Of a stretch of DNA of 64,000 bases, positions 26,362-34,189 are shown piece by piece. The notes under the pieces are model-generated. The model saw only the letters and a list, made by a program, of their open reading frames with translations. It was not told where the DNA came from and did not search any database. The stretch is from contig JBAZZS010000002.1 of assembly GCA_041658685.1 (NCBI GenBank), forward strand, positions 124,001 to 188,000. Direction: 5' to 3'. This stretch comes from Candidatus Gracilibacteria bacterium (GTDB lineage: Bacteria; Patescibacteriota; Gracilibacteria; UBA1369; UBA12473). A program made the position numbers and the translations under genes. Positions within the stretch are counted from its first letter, which is position 1; each line of letters opens with the position of its first letter.

Positions 26362-27123
26362 TCACCTCACCACAAACGTCGTGGCTCCCAGCCACGCCAA
26401 ATTAAAAGCCGCGCGTTGCGTTTTGGCGTACAACGGACTCTCGATGATCATGCCCATGAGCTCCTGTGGATTGAGAGAGATAAGCGACACCCGATTTTCG
26501 TAAATGTTGATTTCGTATTCAAACGGGAATTGATCCGGGTTGATGAAAAAAATTTCCACCAATTCCGTATCAAAATTTTTGGGATAATATTTTTTCAAAT
26601 GATTCAATCCCGACTTGGACAACGGAGAAAGCATGCGTGTTTTGATCCGTTTTTCAATTTTCCGTCGCGCGTATTCTTTTAAATAACTTTCTGAAATAAT
26701 AAGAGGAATTTTGGCCAAATTGGTATACCCCACCATTTCTTTTTGAGCGCTCAGCGTGTCTTCAAAAATATTTTTAACCCCTTCCGCGCCTTCGTAATAT
26801 TGGATCTTAGGCTTGTACGCGAGCGAATTGGTCATGGACAACAATTCGGGAAGGATGCGACGCGCCTGCTTTAATTTTTCCTCCTGCTGTTGCACTAAGA
26901 TCTTGGGACTTTCCACGGCAAAACATTGAATCCCGTTTTTATTGAATCGACTGACCAATCCTTTTTGCACCAAATCTTCGAGGATTTTATAACTATTGAC
27001 TCTGTGCACCTTAGCTTTTTTAGCAATCGCACTCACAAAAGTGCCGCCCAATTCCAACACCGCGAGGTAGATGCGAGCCTCTTCATCTTTGAGTCCCAAA
27101 TCTTGCAATTCGGTCAAAAGCAT
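26362..27123 (-). CDS. TrmB-family transcriptional regulator
   Basis: A 253-residue regulator. Residues 1-70 form a winged helix-turn-helix (LGLKDEEARIYLAVLELGG, then VSAIAKKAKVHRVNSYKILEDLVQKGLVS), followed by a coiled linker and a C-terminal effector-binding domain (from about 105: KIQYYEGAEGVKNIFEDTL). TrmB proteins sense sugars or other metabolites and are mostly archaeal but frequent in CPR bacteria. A perfect inverted repeat, GTAGTAA-n2-TTACTAC, lies 7 bases before the ATG on top of the predicted start site, so autorepression is likely. Divergent from the Cys-rich protein gene. Confidence 0.88.
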   Translation of the reverse strand: MLLTELQDLGLKDEEARIYLAVLELGGTFVSAIAKKAKVHRVNSYKILEDLVQKGLVSRFNKNGIQCFAVESPKILVQQQEEKLKQARRILPELLSMTNSLAYKPKIQYYEGAEGVKNIFEDTLSAQKEMVGYTNLAKIPLIISESYLKEYARRKIEKRIKTRMLSPLSKSGLNHLKKYYPKNFDTELVEIFFINPDQFPFEYEINIYENRVSLISLNPQELMGMIIESPLYAKTQRAAFNLAWLGATTFVVR

Positions 27124-27130
27124 ACATGTT

Positions 27131-27146
27131 GTAGTAAAATTACTAC
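27131..27146. promoter_or_regulatory. Inverted-repeat operator at the TrmB-like gene
   Basis: GTAGTAAAATTACTAC has perfect 7-base arms around a 2-base centre. It overlaps the transcription start predicted from a minus-strand promoter, TTGAAA (27175-27180), 18-base spacer, TAAACT (27151-27156). A looser version (GTAGTA at 27218, TATTAC at 27231) lies before the divergent gene. Confidence 0.6.
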
Positions 27147-27282
27147 AGCCAGTTTAGCACATAAAAATGCCTATTTTCAAGATTAAATTTTGCAAATTTA
27201 GTTTTTGATTATTTTTGGTAGTATTGACTTTATTACAATTCATTATAAAATTGCGTCTTGAATTTATTTTAAAAAAATCATT

Positions 27283-28932
27283 ATGAAAATCTGCACCCAA
27301 TGCCATCAATCTTTTTCTCCGGCCCCGGCGGAAATTGAATTCCTGAAAAGGATCAACCTGCCCCTTCCCACTCTTTGCCCAACCTGCCGTCGTCAGGGGC
27401 GCTTTGCATGGCGCAACGATCGGACTCTCTATCATCGCACTTGTTCTCTTACGGGGAGACAAATTATTTCCATTTATTCTCCGCATTCTCCTTACAAGGT
27501 CTATGACCAAAACGAATGGCACACAGACAAATGGGATGCCATGGAATATGGACGCGACTTTGATTTCAATCGACCTTTTTTCGAACAATTCAATGAGCTC
27601 ATGCTCGACACCCCAAAAACTTCCATGTTCTCTTCCCGCAATGAAAACAGTGATTACACCAATGGCGCGCAACAGGACAAAAATTGCTACATGATTTTTG
27701 TGAGCGATCACAATCAGGATTGCTACTACTCGTATGCCATCGACAGTTGCACGGATTGCACCGAGTGTCTCAATTGTTATCGAAGTACTTTATGTATGGA
27801 ATGCGTGGATTGCTCCAGTTCCTACAACTTGGTTTATTGCGAAAAAACGCACAACTCCCGCGACAGCTACCTTCTTTACGATTGCAAAAATTGTGAAAAT
27901 TGTTTTGCGTGTTTTGGATTGCGCGCGAAAAAATATTGCATCCTCAACCAACAATATTCCCAAGTCGATTATGAACAAAAAATTAAAAAATTCGACCTGG
28001 GCAGTCATCAATTCATGCAACTCATGCGCGAGGATGTGAAACGCCGCCGCCAAGCCCAACAAATTCATCAATATTATGATGGAAACAACAACGACCATGT
28101 CACCGGCGATCATATTGTGAATTGCAAAAATTGCATCGAATGTTACGACAGCGGCACTCTCGAAGATTGTGGGTATCTTATTTTTAGCTTCAATTCCAAA
28201 GATTGTTTTGATGGGCATGTGGTGGTGGACCATTGCGAGCTTTGCTATGGAACGCTCGGAACCATCAACCAATACAACACTCAATTTACCTTCATGAGTT
28301 TTTACTCCAAAAATTCCATGTACTTGGATCACAGTCAGTACTGCCAAGATTGTTTTGGATGCAGTGCCTTAAAACGCGCTCAATATTGCATTCTCAATAA
28401 ACAATATTCCAAAGAAGCGTATGAAAAAATGCGCGATCGCATCATTGCTCACATGAAAAAAACCGGAGAATGGGGCATGCCGTTGCCCCCGGCGCTCTCT
28501 CCGTTTGGCTACAATGAAACCGTGGCGCAGGAATATTTCCCCTTGGACCAAAAAGAGGCGCTTAAAAACGGATGGAAATGGAACGAAGAAGAAAAACAAA
28601 GTCGGGCGGTGTATCAAGGTCCGCAACTTTCCATGCCGGATCATATTCGACAAACCCCCAAAGAAATCACGGAAAAAGTTTTTCAATGCGAAACGTGTAA
28701 AAAACCGTACAAAATCATCCCGCAAGAAATTCGATTGTACCAGGCCCATGGACTGCCGCTTTATCATCAATGTTTTGACGATCGACATCTTGCTCGCATC
28801 CGCCAACGCAACCCGCGCCAACTCTGGAAACGCCATTGCCAAAAATGTAAAAAACCGGTGGAGACCACGTACGCGCCAACCCGTCCGGAAATCATTTATT
28901 GCGAAGAATGCTATTTAAATTCCGTGTACTAG
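27283..28932 (+). CDS. Cysteine-rich multi-zinc-ribbon protein typical of CPR genomes
   Basis: A 549-residue soluble protein. The N-terminus has a zinc ribbon (CTQC at 4-7, CPTC at about 32-35) followed by RRQGRFAWRNDRTLYHRTC. The middle (about 125-345) has many CxxC and CxxCxxC turns (CTDCTECLNC, CMECVDC, CKNCENCFAC, CKNCIEC, CQDCFGC) at regular steps, suggesting a beta-solenoid with metal-binding cysteines along one edge. The YCILNQQYS and YCILNKQYS segments are a repeated module. Two more CxxC ribbons close the protein (CETCKKPY, CQKCKKPV...CEEC). I recall such proteins as widespread in Patescibacteria but of unknown function. Divergent from the TrmB-like gene. Confidence 0.75.
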   Translation: MKICTQCHQSFSPAPAEIEFLKRINLPLPTLCPTCRRQGRFAWRNDRTLYHRTCSLTGRQIISIYSPHSPYKVYDQNEWHTDKWDAMEYGRDFDFNRPFFEQFNELMLDTPKTSMFSSRNENSDYTNGAQQDKNCYMIFVSDHNQDCYYSYAIDSCTDCTECLNCYRSTLCMECVDCSSSYNLVYCEKTHNSRDSYLLYDCKNCENCFACFGLRAKKYCILNQQYSQVDYEQKIKKFDLGSHQFMQLMREDVKRRRQAQQIHQYYDGNNNDHVTGDHIVNCKNCIECYDSGTLEDCGYLIFSFNSKDCFDGHVVVDHCELCYGTLGTINQYNTQFTFMSFYSKNSMYLDHSQYCQDCFGCSALKRAQYCILNKQYSKEAYEKMRDRIIAHMKKTGEWGMPLPPALSPFGYNETVAQEYFPLDQKEALKNGWKWNEEEKQSRAVYQGPQLSMPDHIRQTPKEITEKVFQCETCKKPYKIIPQEIRLYQAHGLPLYHQCFDDRHLARIRQRNPRQLWKRHCQKCKKPVETTYAPTRPEIIYCEECYLNSVY

Positions 28933-28935
28933 GAT

Positions 28936-29820
28936 TTAGTCTCCCCACCCGAGTCGATCTCGTAGCATTCGATAATATTTGGTATTCACAATCCTCGCAA
29001 ACACAAAATGGCGAGAGGAACGGCGAATTTTGATTTGATCTCCGTATTCAAGGCGAGTTGTGATTTGGCCATCAATGGTTAAAGCCACAAACGTATCTCT
29101 GTATTTGCGTTGAGTCTGAACCGTGAGAGTGAGCTGTCGGCTGTTGGGGACCACGATCGGACGAATAGAAAGAGTGGCCGGACAAATCGGAGTGATGATG
29201 AGTGCGTTCAATCGAGGGTGCACGATCGGTCCTCCGGCAGACAATGAATGCCCGGTCGATCCCGTGGGTGTGGCCACAATCACTCCATCGGTTTTGAAAT
29301 GAATCATGCGGCGCTGGTTGATTTCTGCGTCGAGTTCGATGAGCCGTGCAAAACTTCCTTGATTGATGACCGCTTCATTCAAGGCCAAAAAGGTTTCGTG
29401 TTTTTCTCCATTCCGATACACGGTCACACGCAAAAGATCTCGATCGTCCAAGACGTATTTTTTATTTAAAACTTTCTGAACCGCGGCCACCGCTTTACTC
29501 GTATCTTGAAGGTCGGTTAAAAATCCCACATTCCCGAAATTAATTCCAAAAATGGGAACGGTTTTATCCGAGGTGTAGCGCGCCAATTTGAGGATGGTTC
29601 CATCCCCTCCCAAGGAAATAACCAAATCCGCCTCTCGCATGATGTTGGCCGGAGAGGTTTCGGTTTTTTTGAGGTAAATGGCGGCGTTTTTTTGGTAAAG
29701 TATTTCGATTTTTTTCTGCTTCAATAAGCGTTCAATTTTTTTCAAAATCGTCAAACCGGGGCGCTCCAGGTGCGCATTGGTGACAAGGCCGACGACTTTA
29801 ACGGTGCTGGGTTTTTTCAT
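28936..29820 (-). CDS. nadK: NAD kinase
   Basis: A 294-residue ATP-NAD kinase making NADP+. GGDGT at 71-75 is the phosphate-binding motif. NEAV, and TPTGSTGHSLSAGGPIVHP, form the NAD site and the conserved glycine-rich region. Length fits bacterial enzymes. The 3' end lies 3 bases from the convergent Cys-rich gene. A promoter with TAGCCT (29850-29855), 17-base spacer and TATAAT (29827-29832) ends six bases before the ATG, so the transcript should start on the A of the start codon. Confidence 0.94.
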   Translation of the reverse strand: MKKPSTVKVVGLVTNAHLERPGLTILKKIERLLKQKKIEILYQKNAAIYLKKTETSPANIMREADLVISLGGDGTILKLARYTSDKTVPIFGINFGNVGFLTDLQDTSKAVAAVQKVLNKKYVLDDRDLLRVTVYRNGEKHETFLALNEAVINQGSFARLIELDAEINQRRMIHFKTDGVIVATPTGSTGHSLSAGGPIVHPRLNALIITPICPATLSIRPIVVPNSRQLTLTVQTQRKYRDTFVALTIDGQITTRLEYGDQIKIRRSSRHFVFARIVNTKYYRMLRDRLGWGD

Positions 29821-29826
29821 GAGAAA

Positions 29827-29855
29827 ATTATATAGATTGCCGGAGGAAAAGGCTA
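29827..29855 (-). promoter_or_regulatory. Leaderless nadK promoter
   Basis: TAGCCT (29850-29855), 17-base spacer, TATAAT (29827-29832), then TTTCTC and the nadK ATG. The predicted start is 29820, the first base of the gene. Confidence 0.65.
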
Positions 29856-29992
29856 TGGTTCTTCGCTATGCCGAGCGTAAGGGCTCACTGAATTTGCGCG
29901 TAGTGTATTGGATGGCCAAAAATAAAAATGGCTTATTTAAGCCAAAGATTGAGACAAAAAGTGTGCCCGGGCACAAGTATTTTTCTCAATAG
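29855..29992 (+). CDS. Possible 45-residue basic protein
   Basis: A short frame with ATG 8 bases after a GGAGG, one of very few Shine-Dalgarno-like sequences in the window. The product is basic (many Lys/Arg) and looks compositionally protein-like, ending PGHKYFSQ. Against it, the GGAGG lies in the spacer of the nadK promoter on the other strand, and real genes here rarely use such a site. It lies in a 177-base gap between two minus-strand genes. Confidence 0.3.
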   Translation: MVLRYAERKGSLNLRVVYWMAKNKNGLFKPKIETKSVPGHKYFSQ

Positions 29993-30014
29993 GCACTTCA
30001 CTTCGCTACGTGCC
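29992..30014. repeat. GAAGCG palindromic repeat, copy 3
   Basis: GGCAC/GTGCC arms with an internal TCACTTCGCTACG identical to copy 1 over 13 bases. It overlaps the stop codon of the glycosyltransferase gene. Confidence 0.55.
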
Positions 30015-31098
30015 CATTAAAAACTTTCAGCATTTTTTTTGCGCTATCTTCCCATTGAAATTTTTTCGCTTGAATAAATCCTTTTTCAATTAAATCATGT
30101 GCAAGGCCGGGATCGGAAAGAATTTGATCCATGGCTTTTGCGATTTCATCCACCGAATACGGGTTCACTTGAAGTGCGGCTTCGCCCACAACCTCAGGCA
30201 ACGATGATCGATCCGATGTGATGACCGGACAACCGCACGCCATGGCTTCGAGCGGTGGCATTCCAAACCCTTCGTACAACGACGGGTAAGCAAATAATTT
30301 AGCCTTGTTGTAGAGTGCAACAACCTCTTCCCCTTCCACATACCCAATGAAATGCACTCGATCCTTGGCGATTTTCGCTCGTTCCAAAAGCACATCCCAT
30401 TTCCATCCTTTTTCGCCCACAATCACCAAATGTACGTTGGGGTGGCGGTCACTGATTTTAGCATACGCTTCAATGAGTCGGTCGAAATTTTTTCGCGGAG
30501 AAAGGGTGCCCACGCCCAAAATAAACTGCTCCGGGACGTTGAATTTTTCACAAATAGCCCCTGTCTCATTGAGTTGCAAAGGATGAAAAATTTTACTCAC
30601 TCCGCACGGCACAACCTCGATTTTTTCTCGAGCAACATCAAACTCGCGCTCCACATCTTTTTCCGTATTGTTCGACACCGTGAAAATCGTATGCGCTTTT
30701 TTGACCGCGCGCGGAACCGTGAATCGCTCGAGGAGAACGGCTTTTTTATTGTGTGTGAGAGGGAATAAAAAGGCGATGAGATCGTGAATTGTGATCATGC
30801 TCACAATCGTTTTGGGTAAAAAGGCGGGGATGATGTAACTGGTAGGAGCCCAAAAAAGAGTGGGGGGATTTTTCTTAAGATCGCGCAACACCGCGAAATG
30901 CCAAAATAAACCGCGACGAGAAATCACGCGCTGTGTGGCGTTTTCGTATTTATCAAACTTTGGATTGTGAGTTTGCGTATAAAGAATGTAGGAATTTTTT
31001 GTGTCGTTTTTTAGGAGATTTTTCACCATCACAAACGTGTACCAACCTTTCCCGGTTTTTTGACCTGTGGCTTCGCGAATGTCGATGGCGATGCGCAT
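29998..31098 (-). CDS. Glycosyltransferase family 4
   Basis: A 366-residue GT-B retaining glycosyltransferase. The C-terminal donor domain has [60 protein letters not shown], with the EX7E-type motif in EGFGMPPLE. The N-terminal acceptor domain includes [11 protein letters not shown]. Nucleotide sugar and acceptor are unknown; mannosyl or glucosyl transfer in surface glycan assembly is usual for the family. A TATGCT box ends 11 bases before the ATG, giving a leader of about 5 bases. Its 3' end carries palindromic repeat copy 3. Confidence 0.9.
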   Translation of the reverse strand: MRIAIDIREATGQKTGKGWYTFVMVKNLLKNDTKNSYILYTQTHNPKFDKYENATQRVISRRGLFWHFAVLRDLKKNPPTLFWAPTSYIIPAFLPKTIVSMITIHDLIAFLFPLTHNKKAVLLERFTVPRAVKKAHTIFTVSNNTEKDVEREFDVAREKIEVVPCGVSKIFHPLQLNETGAICEKFNVPEQFILGVGTLSPRKNFDRLIEAYAKISDRHPNVHLVIVGEKGWKWDVLLERAKIAKDRVHFIGYVEGEEVVALYNKAKLFAYPSLYEGFGMPPLEAMACGCPVITSDRSSLPEVVGEAALQVNPYSVDEIAKAMDQILSDPGLAHDLIEKGFIQAKKFQWEDSAKKMLKVFNGHVAK

Positions 31099-31152
31099 GA
31101 GTCCAAAATAGCATATTTTTAAAAATTTCAGTCATATTTTTGTTTTCCTCGC

Positions 31153-31181
31153 TTGTTTTTTCCGAACCTCCATAGTATGCT
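31153..31181 (+). promoter_or_regulatory. Promoter of the membrane protein gene at 31211
   Basis: TTGTTT (31153-31158), 17-base spacer, TATGCT (31176-31181). The expected leader is about 23 bases. The divergent glycosyltransferase gene also has TATGCT as its -10. Confidence 0.5.
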
Positions 31182-31210
31182 CGGAATGGCTTTCTTCTAA
31201 CCCTTTCGTT

Positions 31211-31951
31211 ATGTCTTTCAATCGATTTAAAACCGCTTTGGCCAGCCTTGAAGTCACTCGCAAATGGGTGCTCTTGAGCAGTGCCGTGATCGCGGTGAGT
31301 TCTTTTCTTCCTTGGTATAAAGATTTGGATGCATTTGGGGCCGGGGACCTTTATTTGGGTGTTTCCGGACCGTTGTTTCTTGTGGGGCTTATGGTGTTGG
31401 GGACCTCCCTCCTTATTGGGGCTTGGATTGTTCTCCCCGCGTTGGGAAAACGACTCCCCCGCTTTCCTTTCAAAGAAAGTGAAATGTTTATGTTTTTGGG
31501 AGTGCAAGATTTACTATTTCTTTTTGTTGCAAATTCTGTTTTTTTCCATCCCAAATTCGGACTGAATGTTTTACAAAAAGAAACCGGTTTTGGAATGATT
31601 GTTGCTTTTATCGGGGTGTTTTTACTCTTATGGAGTGGATACAATTTACATCGAAAAGAAAAACATTATGAGATCCCCAGAGAAGGGCGCGTACCGGAAC
31701 CGTTGATCAAATTCCCGGAACCGAAACAAGAACCGCGAGTCCAGCAAGAACGACCCACGGGTCCGTATTTGGGAAATTCTCCCGTGATTTCCAGACCCGG
31801 AATCAATCGCCCTTTGCATTTTGGCACCGCCAAACATGACCCCTCAAATCCGAGCGGATTCCATCGTGAAACGCCAAAACCGACGGTTGCTCCGCGTGAA
31901 ACTTCCACAACTGAGTCCTCCGGGCCACAACCTCTCCGAATGGATCTTTAG
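31211..31951 (+). CDS. Four-helix membrane protein with Pro-rich cytoplasmic tail
   Basis: A 246-residue protein with about four membrane segments between residues 18 and 150 (WVLLSSAVIAVSSFLPWY, GPLFLVGLMVLGTSLLIGAW, FLGVQDLLFLFVANSVFF, MIVAFIGVFLLLW). A polar, Pro-rich tail of about 90 residues follows. No family is recognised. It precedes the small zinc-ribbon gene by 28 bases; both may form a transcript running towards recA, though recA has its own promoter. Confidence 0.7.
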   Translation: MSFNRFKTALASLEVTRKWVLLSSAVIAVSSFLPWYKDLDAFGAGDLYLGVSGPLFLVGLMVLGTSLLIGAWIVLPALGKRLPRFPFKESEMFMFLGVQDLLFLFVANSVFFHPKFGLNVLQKETGFGMIVAFIGVFLLLWSGYNLHRKEKHYEIPREGRVPEPLIKFPEPKQEPRVQQERPTGPYLGNSPVISRPGINRPLHFGTAKHDPSNPSGFHRETPKPTVAPRETSTTESSGPQPLRMDL

Positions 31952-31979
31952 AAATTTTAGATTTTAAATTCAAGACATT

Positions 31980-32264
31980 ATGATTCCTCCCGTAAAAAAT
32001 CTGACCGGTCTGGCCTCGAGTATTGTTTTTTATTGTAAAGATTGCCATAAAGTCGCGGAAGTAAAACGTATTGGCAAACGTTACGCGTACACGTGTTCCG
32101 CGTGCGGGACTAAAAATGTGGCGTTTGGAACGGTTCGCAGTATTTCACAATATTTTGGAGTGGAAGAACCTGTTGTAGCAGGCACCCCGGTCGCTCCTGC
32201 CGAAACCTCAAATGTGGCTCCGGCTGTAGCGGCTCAACCCACCCCGGAGATTGTGAAATCCTAG
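31980..32264 (+). CDS. Small zinc-ribbon protein
   Basis: A 94-residue protein with a four-cysteine zinc ribbon (CKDC near 19-22 and CSAC near 39-42), followed by TKNVAFGTVRSISQYFGV and a flexible Ala/Pro/Val-rich tail. The fold suggests nucleic-acid or protein binding; the target is unknown. I have seen similar short proteins in CPR genomes without assigned function. Located directly upstream of recA. Confidence 0.7.
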   Translation: MIPPVKNLTGLASSIVFYCKDCHKVAEVKRIGKRYAYTCSACGTKNVAFGTVRSISQYFGVEEPVVAGTPVAPAETSNVAPAVAAQPTPEIVKS

Positions 32265-32390
32265 TGGAAATTAAAATAAAATCGTTGCGAGATCTTGTCT
32301 GGTTCATTTTTTTGTTAAAATTTTTTAATAATCATTGTGCTATAACGGAGTTGAAGTTTTTCGAAAAATTTTCCCTCCCAAAAAAATCTA

Positions 32391-32434
32391 TTGACGGTGA
32401 GTTTTTACTCACCTATAGTGAGTACGTGCTCACC
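32391..32434 (+). promoter_or_regulatory. recA promoter with two tandem palindromic operators (candidate SOS boxes)
   Basis: TTGACG (32391-32396), 17-base spacer, TATAGT (32414-32419). The spacer is filled by the perfect palindrome GGTGAGTTTTTACTCACC (32396-32413). A second palindrome, GTGAGTACGTGCTCAC (32418-32433), covers the -10 edge and start site. Centres are 21 bases apart, two helical turns. This is the layout expected of a LexA-type repressor, with a half-site (GTGAG) unlike the E. coli or Bacillus SOS boxes. Confidence 0.7.
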
Positions 32435-32456
32435 TTTATCCATAATCTTTATATTT

Positions 32457-33464
32457 ATGACGAACGACGATAAGAAAAAAGCCATTGAGCTCGCTTTGGC
32501 TCAAATTGAAAAAAACTTTGGCAAAGGATCAATTATGCGTATGGGGGAAACCAAGGCGGTTGAAATTGAAACCATTCCAACCGGCTCTCTTTCTTTAGAC
32601 CTTGCTTTGGGTGGAGGCATCCCAAAAGGTCGTGTTGTGGAGATTTACGGACCTGAATCTTCGGGAAAAACCACCCTCGCGCTCCATGTGATTGCCGAAG
32701 CGCAAAAACAAGGAGGGCAAGCCGCATTCATCGATGCGGAACATGCTCTCGATCCCCTTTATGCTCAAAAAATCGGGGTTGATCTCAAAAACTTACTCAT
32801 TTCTCAACCTGATAACGGAGAACAAGCGCTTGAAATCACCGAAACACTCGTACGATCCAATGCCGTCGATATCATCGTCGTGGATTCCGTGGCTGCGCTC
32901 ACGCCTCGCGCCGAAATTGAGGGAGAAATGGGGGATGCGCACATGGGCTTGCAAGCTCGCCTTATGAGTCAGGCCCTACGCAAACTCACCGCCGCGATCA
33001 GTAAATCAAAAGTGTCTGTGATTTTCATCAACCAAATCCGCATGAAAATCGGAGTCATGTATGGAAATCCGGAAACCACGCCTGGAGGAAATGCCCTTAA
33101 ATTTTATGCGTCGGTACGCATGGACATTCGCCGCGTGAGCCAAATCGAAGGATCCACGGAACAAGGAAAAGAACTCACCGGCAATCATGTGCGTGTAAAA
33201 ATCGTAAAAAACAAGATTGCACCTCCTTTCAAAACCGCGGAATTCGACATCATGTATTCCACCGGAATTTCCACCAGCGGGGACCTATTGGATTTGGGCG
33301 CGACCTATGAATTCGTGCACCGCTCCGGAGCGTTTTACACGTACGGAGAACTCAAATTGGGCCAAGGCCGGGAAAATGCTAAAAAATTCCTTGAGGAAAA
33401 CCCAAAAGTCATGAAGGAACTTGATAAAAGCATTCGAGGGAAGGTCAAAGCAATGGTGGCTTAA
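32457..33464 (+). CDS. recA: Recombinase RecA
   Basis: A 335-residue RecA, the strand-exchange ATPase of homologous recombination and SOS signalling. Walker A is GPESSGKT (65-72). [18 protein letters not shown] holds Walker B, and [20 protein letters not shown] is the L2 loop region. The ATG at 32457 gives the standard N-terminus and lies about 31 bases after the predicted start site. There is no intein. The C-terminal acidic tail of many RecA proteins is missing here; it ends KAMVA. recX follows 96 bases later, separated by a hairpin. Confidence 0.98.
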   Translation: MTNDDKKKAIELALAQIEKNFGKGSIMRMGETKAVEIETIPTGSLSLDLALGGGIPKGRVVEIYGPESSGKTTLALHVIAEAQKQGGQAAFIDAEHALDPLYAQKIGVDLKNLLISQPDNGEQALEITETLVRSNAVDIIVVDSVAALTPRAEIEGEMGDAHMGLQARLMSQALRKLTAAISKSKVSVIFINQIRMKIGVMYGNPETTPGGNALKFYASVRMDIRRVSQIEGSTEQGKELTGNHVRVKIVKNKIAPPFKTAEFDIMYSTGISTSGDLLDLGATYEFVHRSGAFYTYGELKLGQGRENAKKFLEENPKVMKELDKSIRGKVKAMVA

Positions 33465-33467
33465 CAC

Positions 33468-33498
33468 ACCCGCAGTCCCGCAACGCGGGACGGAGGGT
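33468..33498. repeat. CCGCAACGCGG hairpin after recA
   Basis: GTCCCGC, loop AAC, GCGGGAC, with outer ACCC/GGGT pairs. It has no T run. The same triloop hairpin core appears at 21145-21159 and, on the other strand, at 52987-53003. It may stabilise the recA end or reduce read-through into recX. Confidence 0.6.
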
Positions 33499-33560
33499 CG
33501 CATTTTTCCCCGCATTTCCGACTCGTATTTTCACATTTCTTCTTTCTTCTTTTTGAATCT

Positions 33561-34115
33561 ATGAATTCCGATCCATTAAATCCAAAACATGCGATTCTTT
33601 TGACTGAATATTCGTTAAGACTTCTCTCTCGACGATCGTATACCATGTATGAAATGGAGAAAAAACTTCGACAACGATTTAAGAAATTTTTTAACCCTGG
33701 GGAGGGTATAAAGACGGGAGTTGAGGGGGCGGAGCTCGGGCAAGATCCCGTTCCCTCTATTCTCTCCCGATTGCAAACATTGGGCTACCTCAATGACCCT
33801 CAATTTTGTGAACGTTGGGTGGAAGAACGTTGCCGATTACGTCCTCGAGGAAAATATGCCCTTACTCAAGAATTGCGCAAAAAAGGGATTCCTAAAGAAG
33901 TCTTGGATTCTTATTGGGAGGGCCGAGAAAAATCAAACAATGTACTGGATGAATTGCCTCTGGCTTCCCGCCTTATTGAAAAAAAACGCTCGCTTTTGGA
34001 AAAACGTTACGAACCTTATCAAGTAAAACAAAAGCTTTCTTTTTATCTCGCATCACGCGGATTTTCTCCTGATACCATCCATCGAGCGCTTGACAAAACA
34101 ATCAGCTCCCGTTAA
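33561..34115 (+). CDS. recX: Regulatory protein RecX
   Basis: A 184-residue RecX, which binds RecA filaments and limits their growth. Tandem three-helix repeats are visible: LRLLSRRSYTMYEMEKKLRQRF, LQTLGYLNDPQFCERWVEERCRLRPRGKYALTQELRKKGIP, and the last repeat around VKQKLSFYLASRGFSPDTIHRAL. A short insert (FFNPGEG...QDPV) separates repeats one and two. It follows recA, as in many bacteria. Confidence 0.92.
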   Translation: MNSDPLNPKHAILLTEYSLRLLSRRSYTMYEMEKKLRQRFKKFFNPGEGIKTGVEGAELGQDPVPSILSRLQTLGYLNDPQFCERWVEERCRLRPRGKYALTQELRKKGIPKEVLDSYWEGREKSNNVLDELPLASRLIEKKRSLLEKRYEPYQVKQKLSFYLASRGFSPDTIHRALDKTISSR

Positions 34116-34131
34116 TTTATATTTAGATCAT

Positions 34132-34163
34132 GCAGGATTTCAATTTATCCTGCGGATTTTTTC
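34132..34163 (+). terminator. Terminator between recX and nusA
   Basis: GCAGGAT, loop TTCAATTT, ATCCTGC, followed within three bases by six T. It ends the recA-recX transcript or acts in the nusA leader as an attenuator, a site where NusA could control its own synthesis. Confidence 0.7.
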
Positions 34164-34189
34164 GTACCTTATCTTTTTATTTTCTTCCT

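Noticed and set aside
27790..28347. 185-codon antisense frame in the Cys-rich protein gene
   Set aside because: An opposite-strand shadow caused by TGC/AAA codon use; no start signal and no conserved motif.
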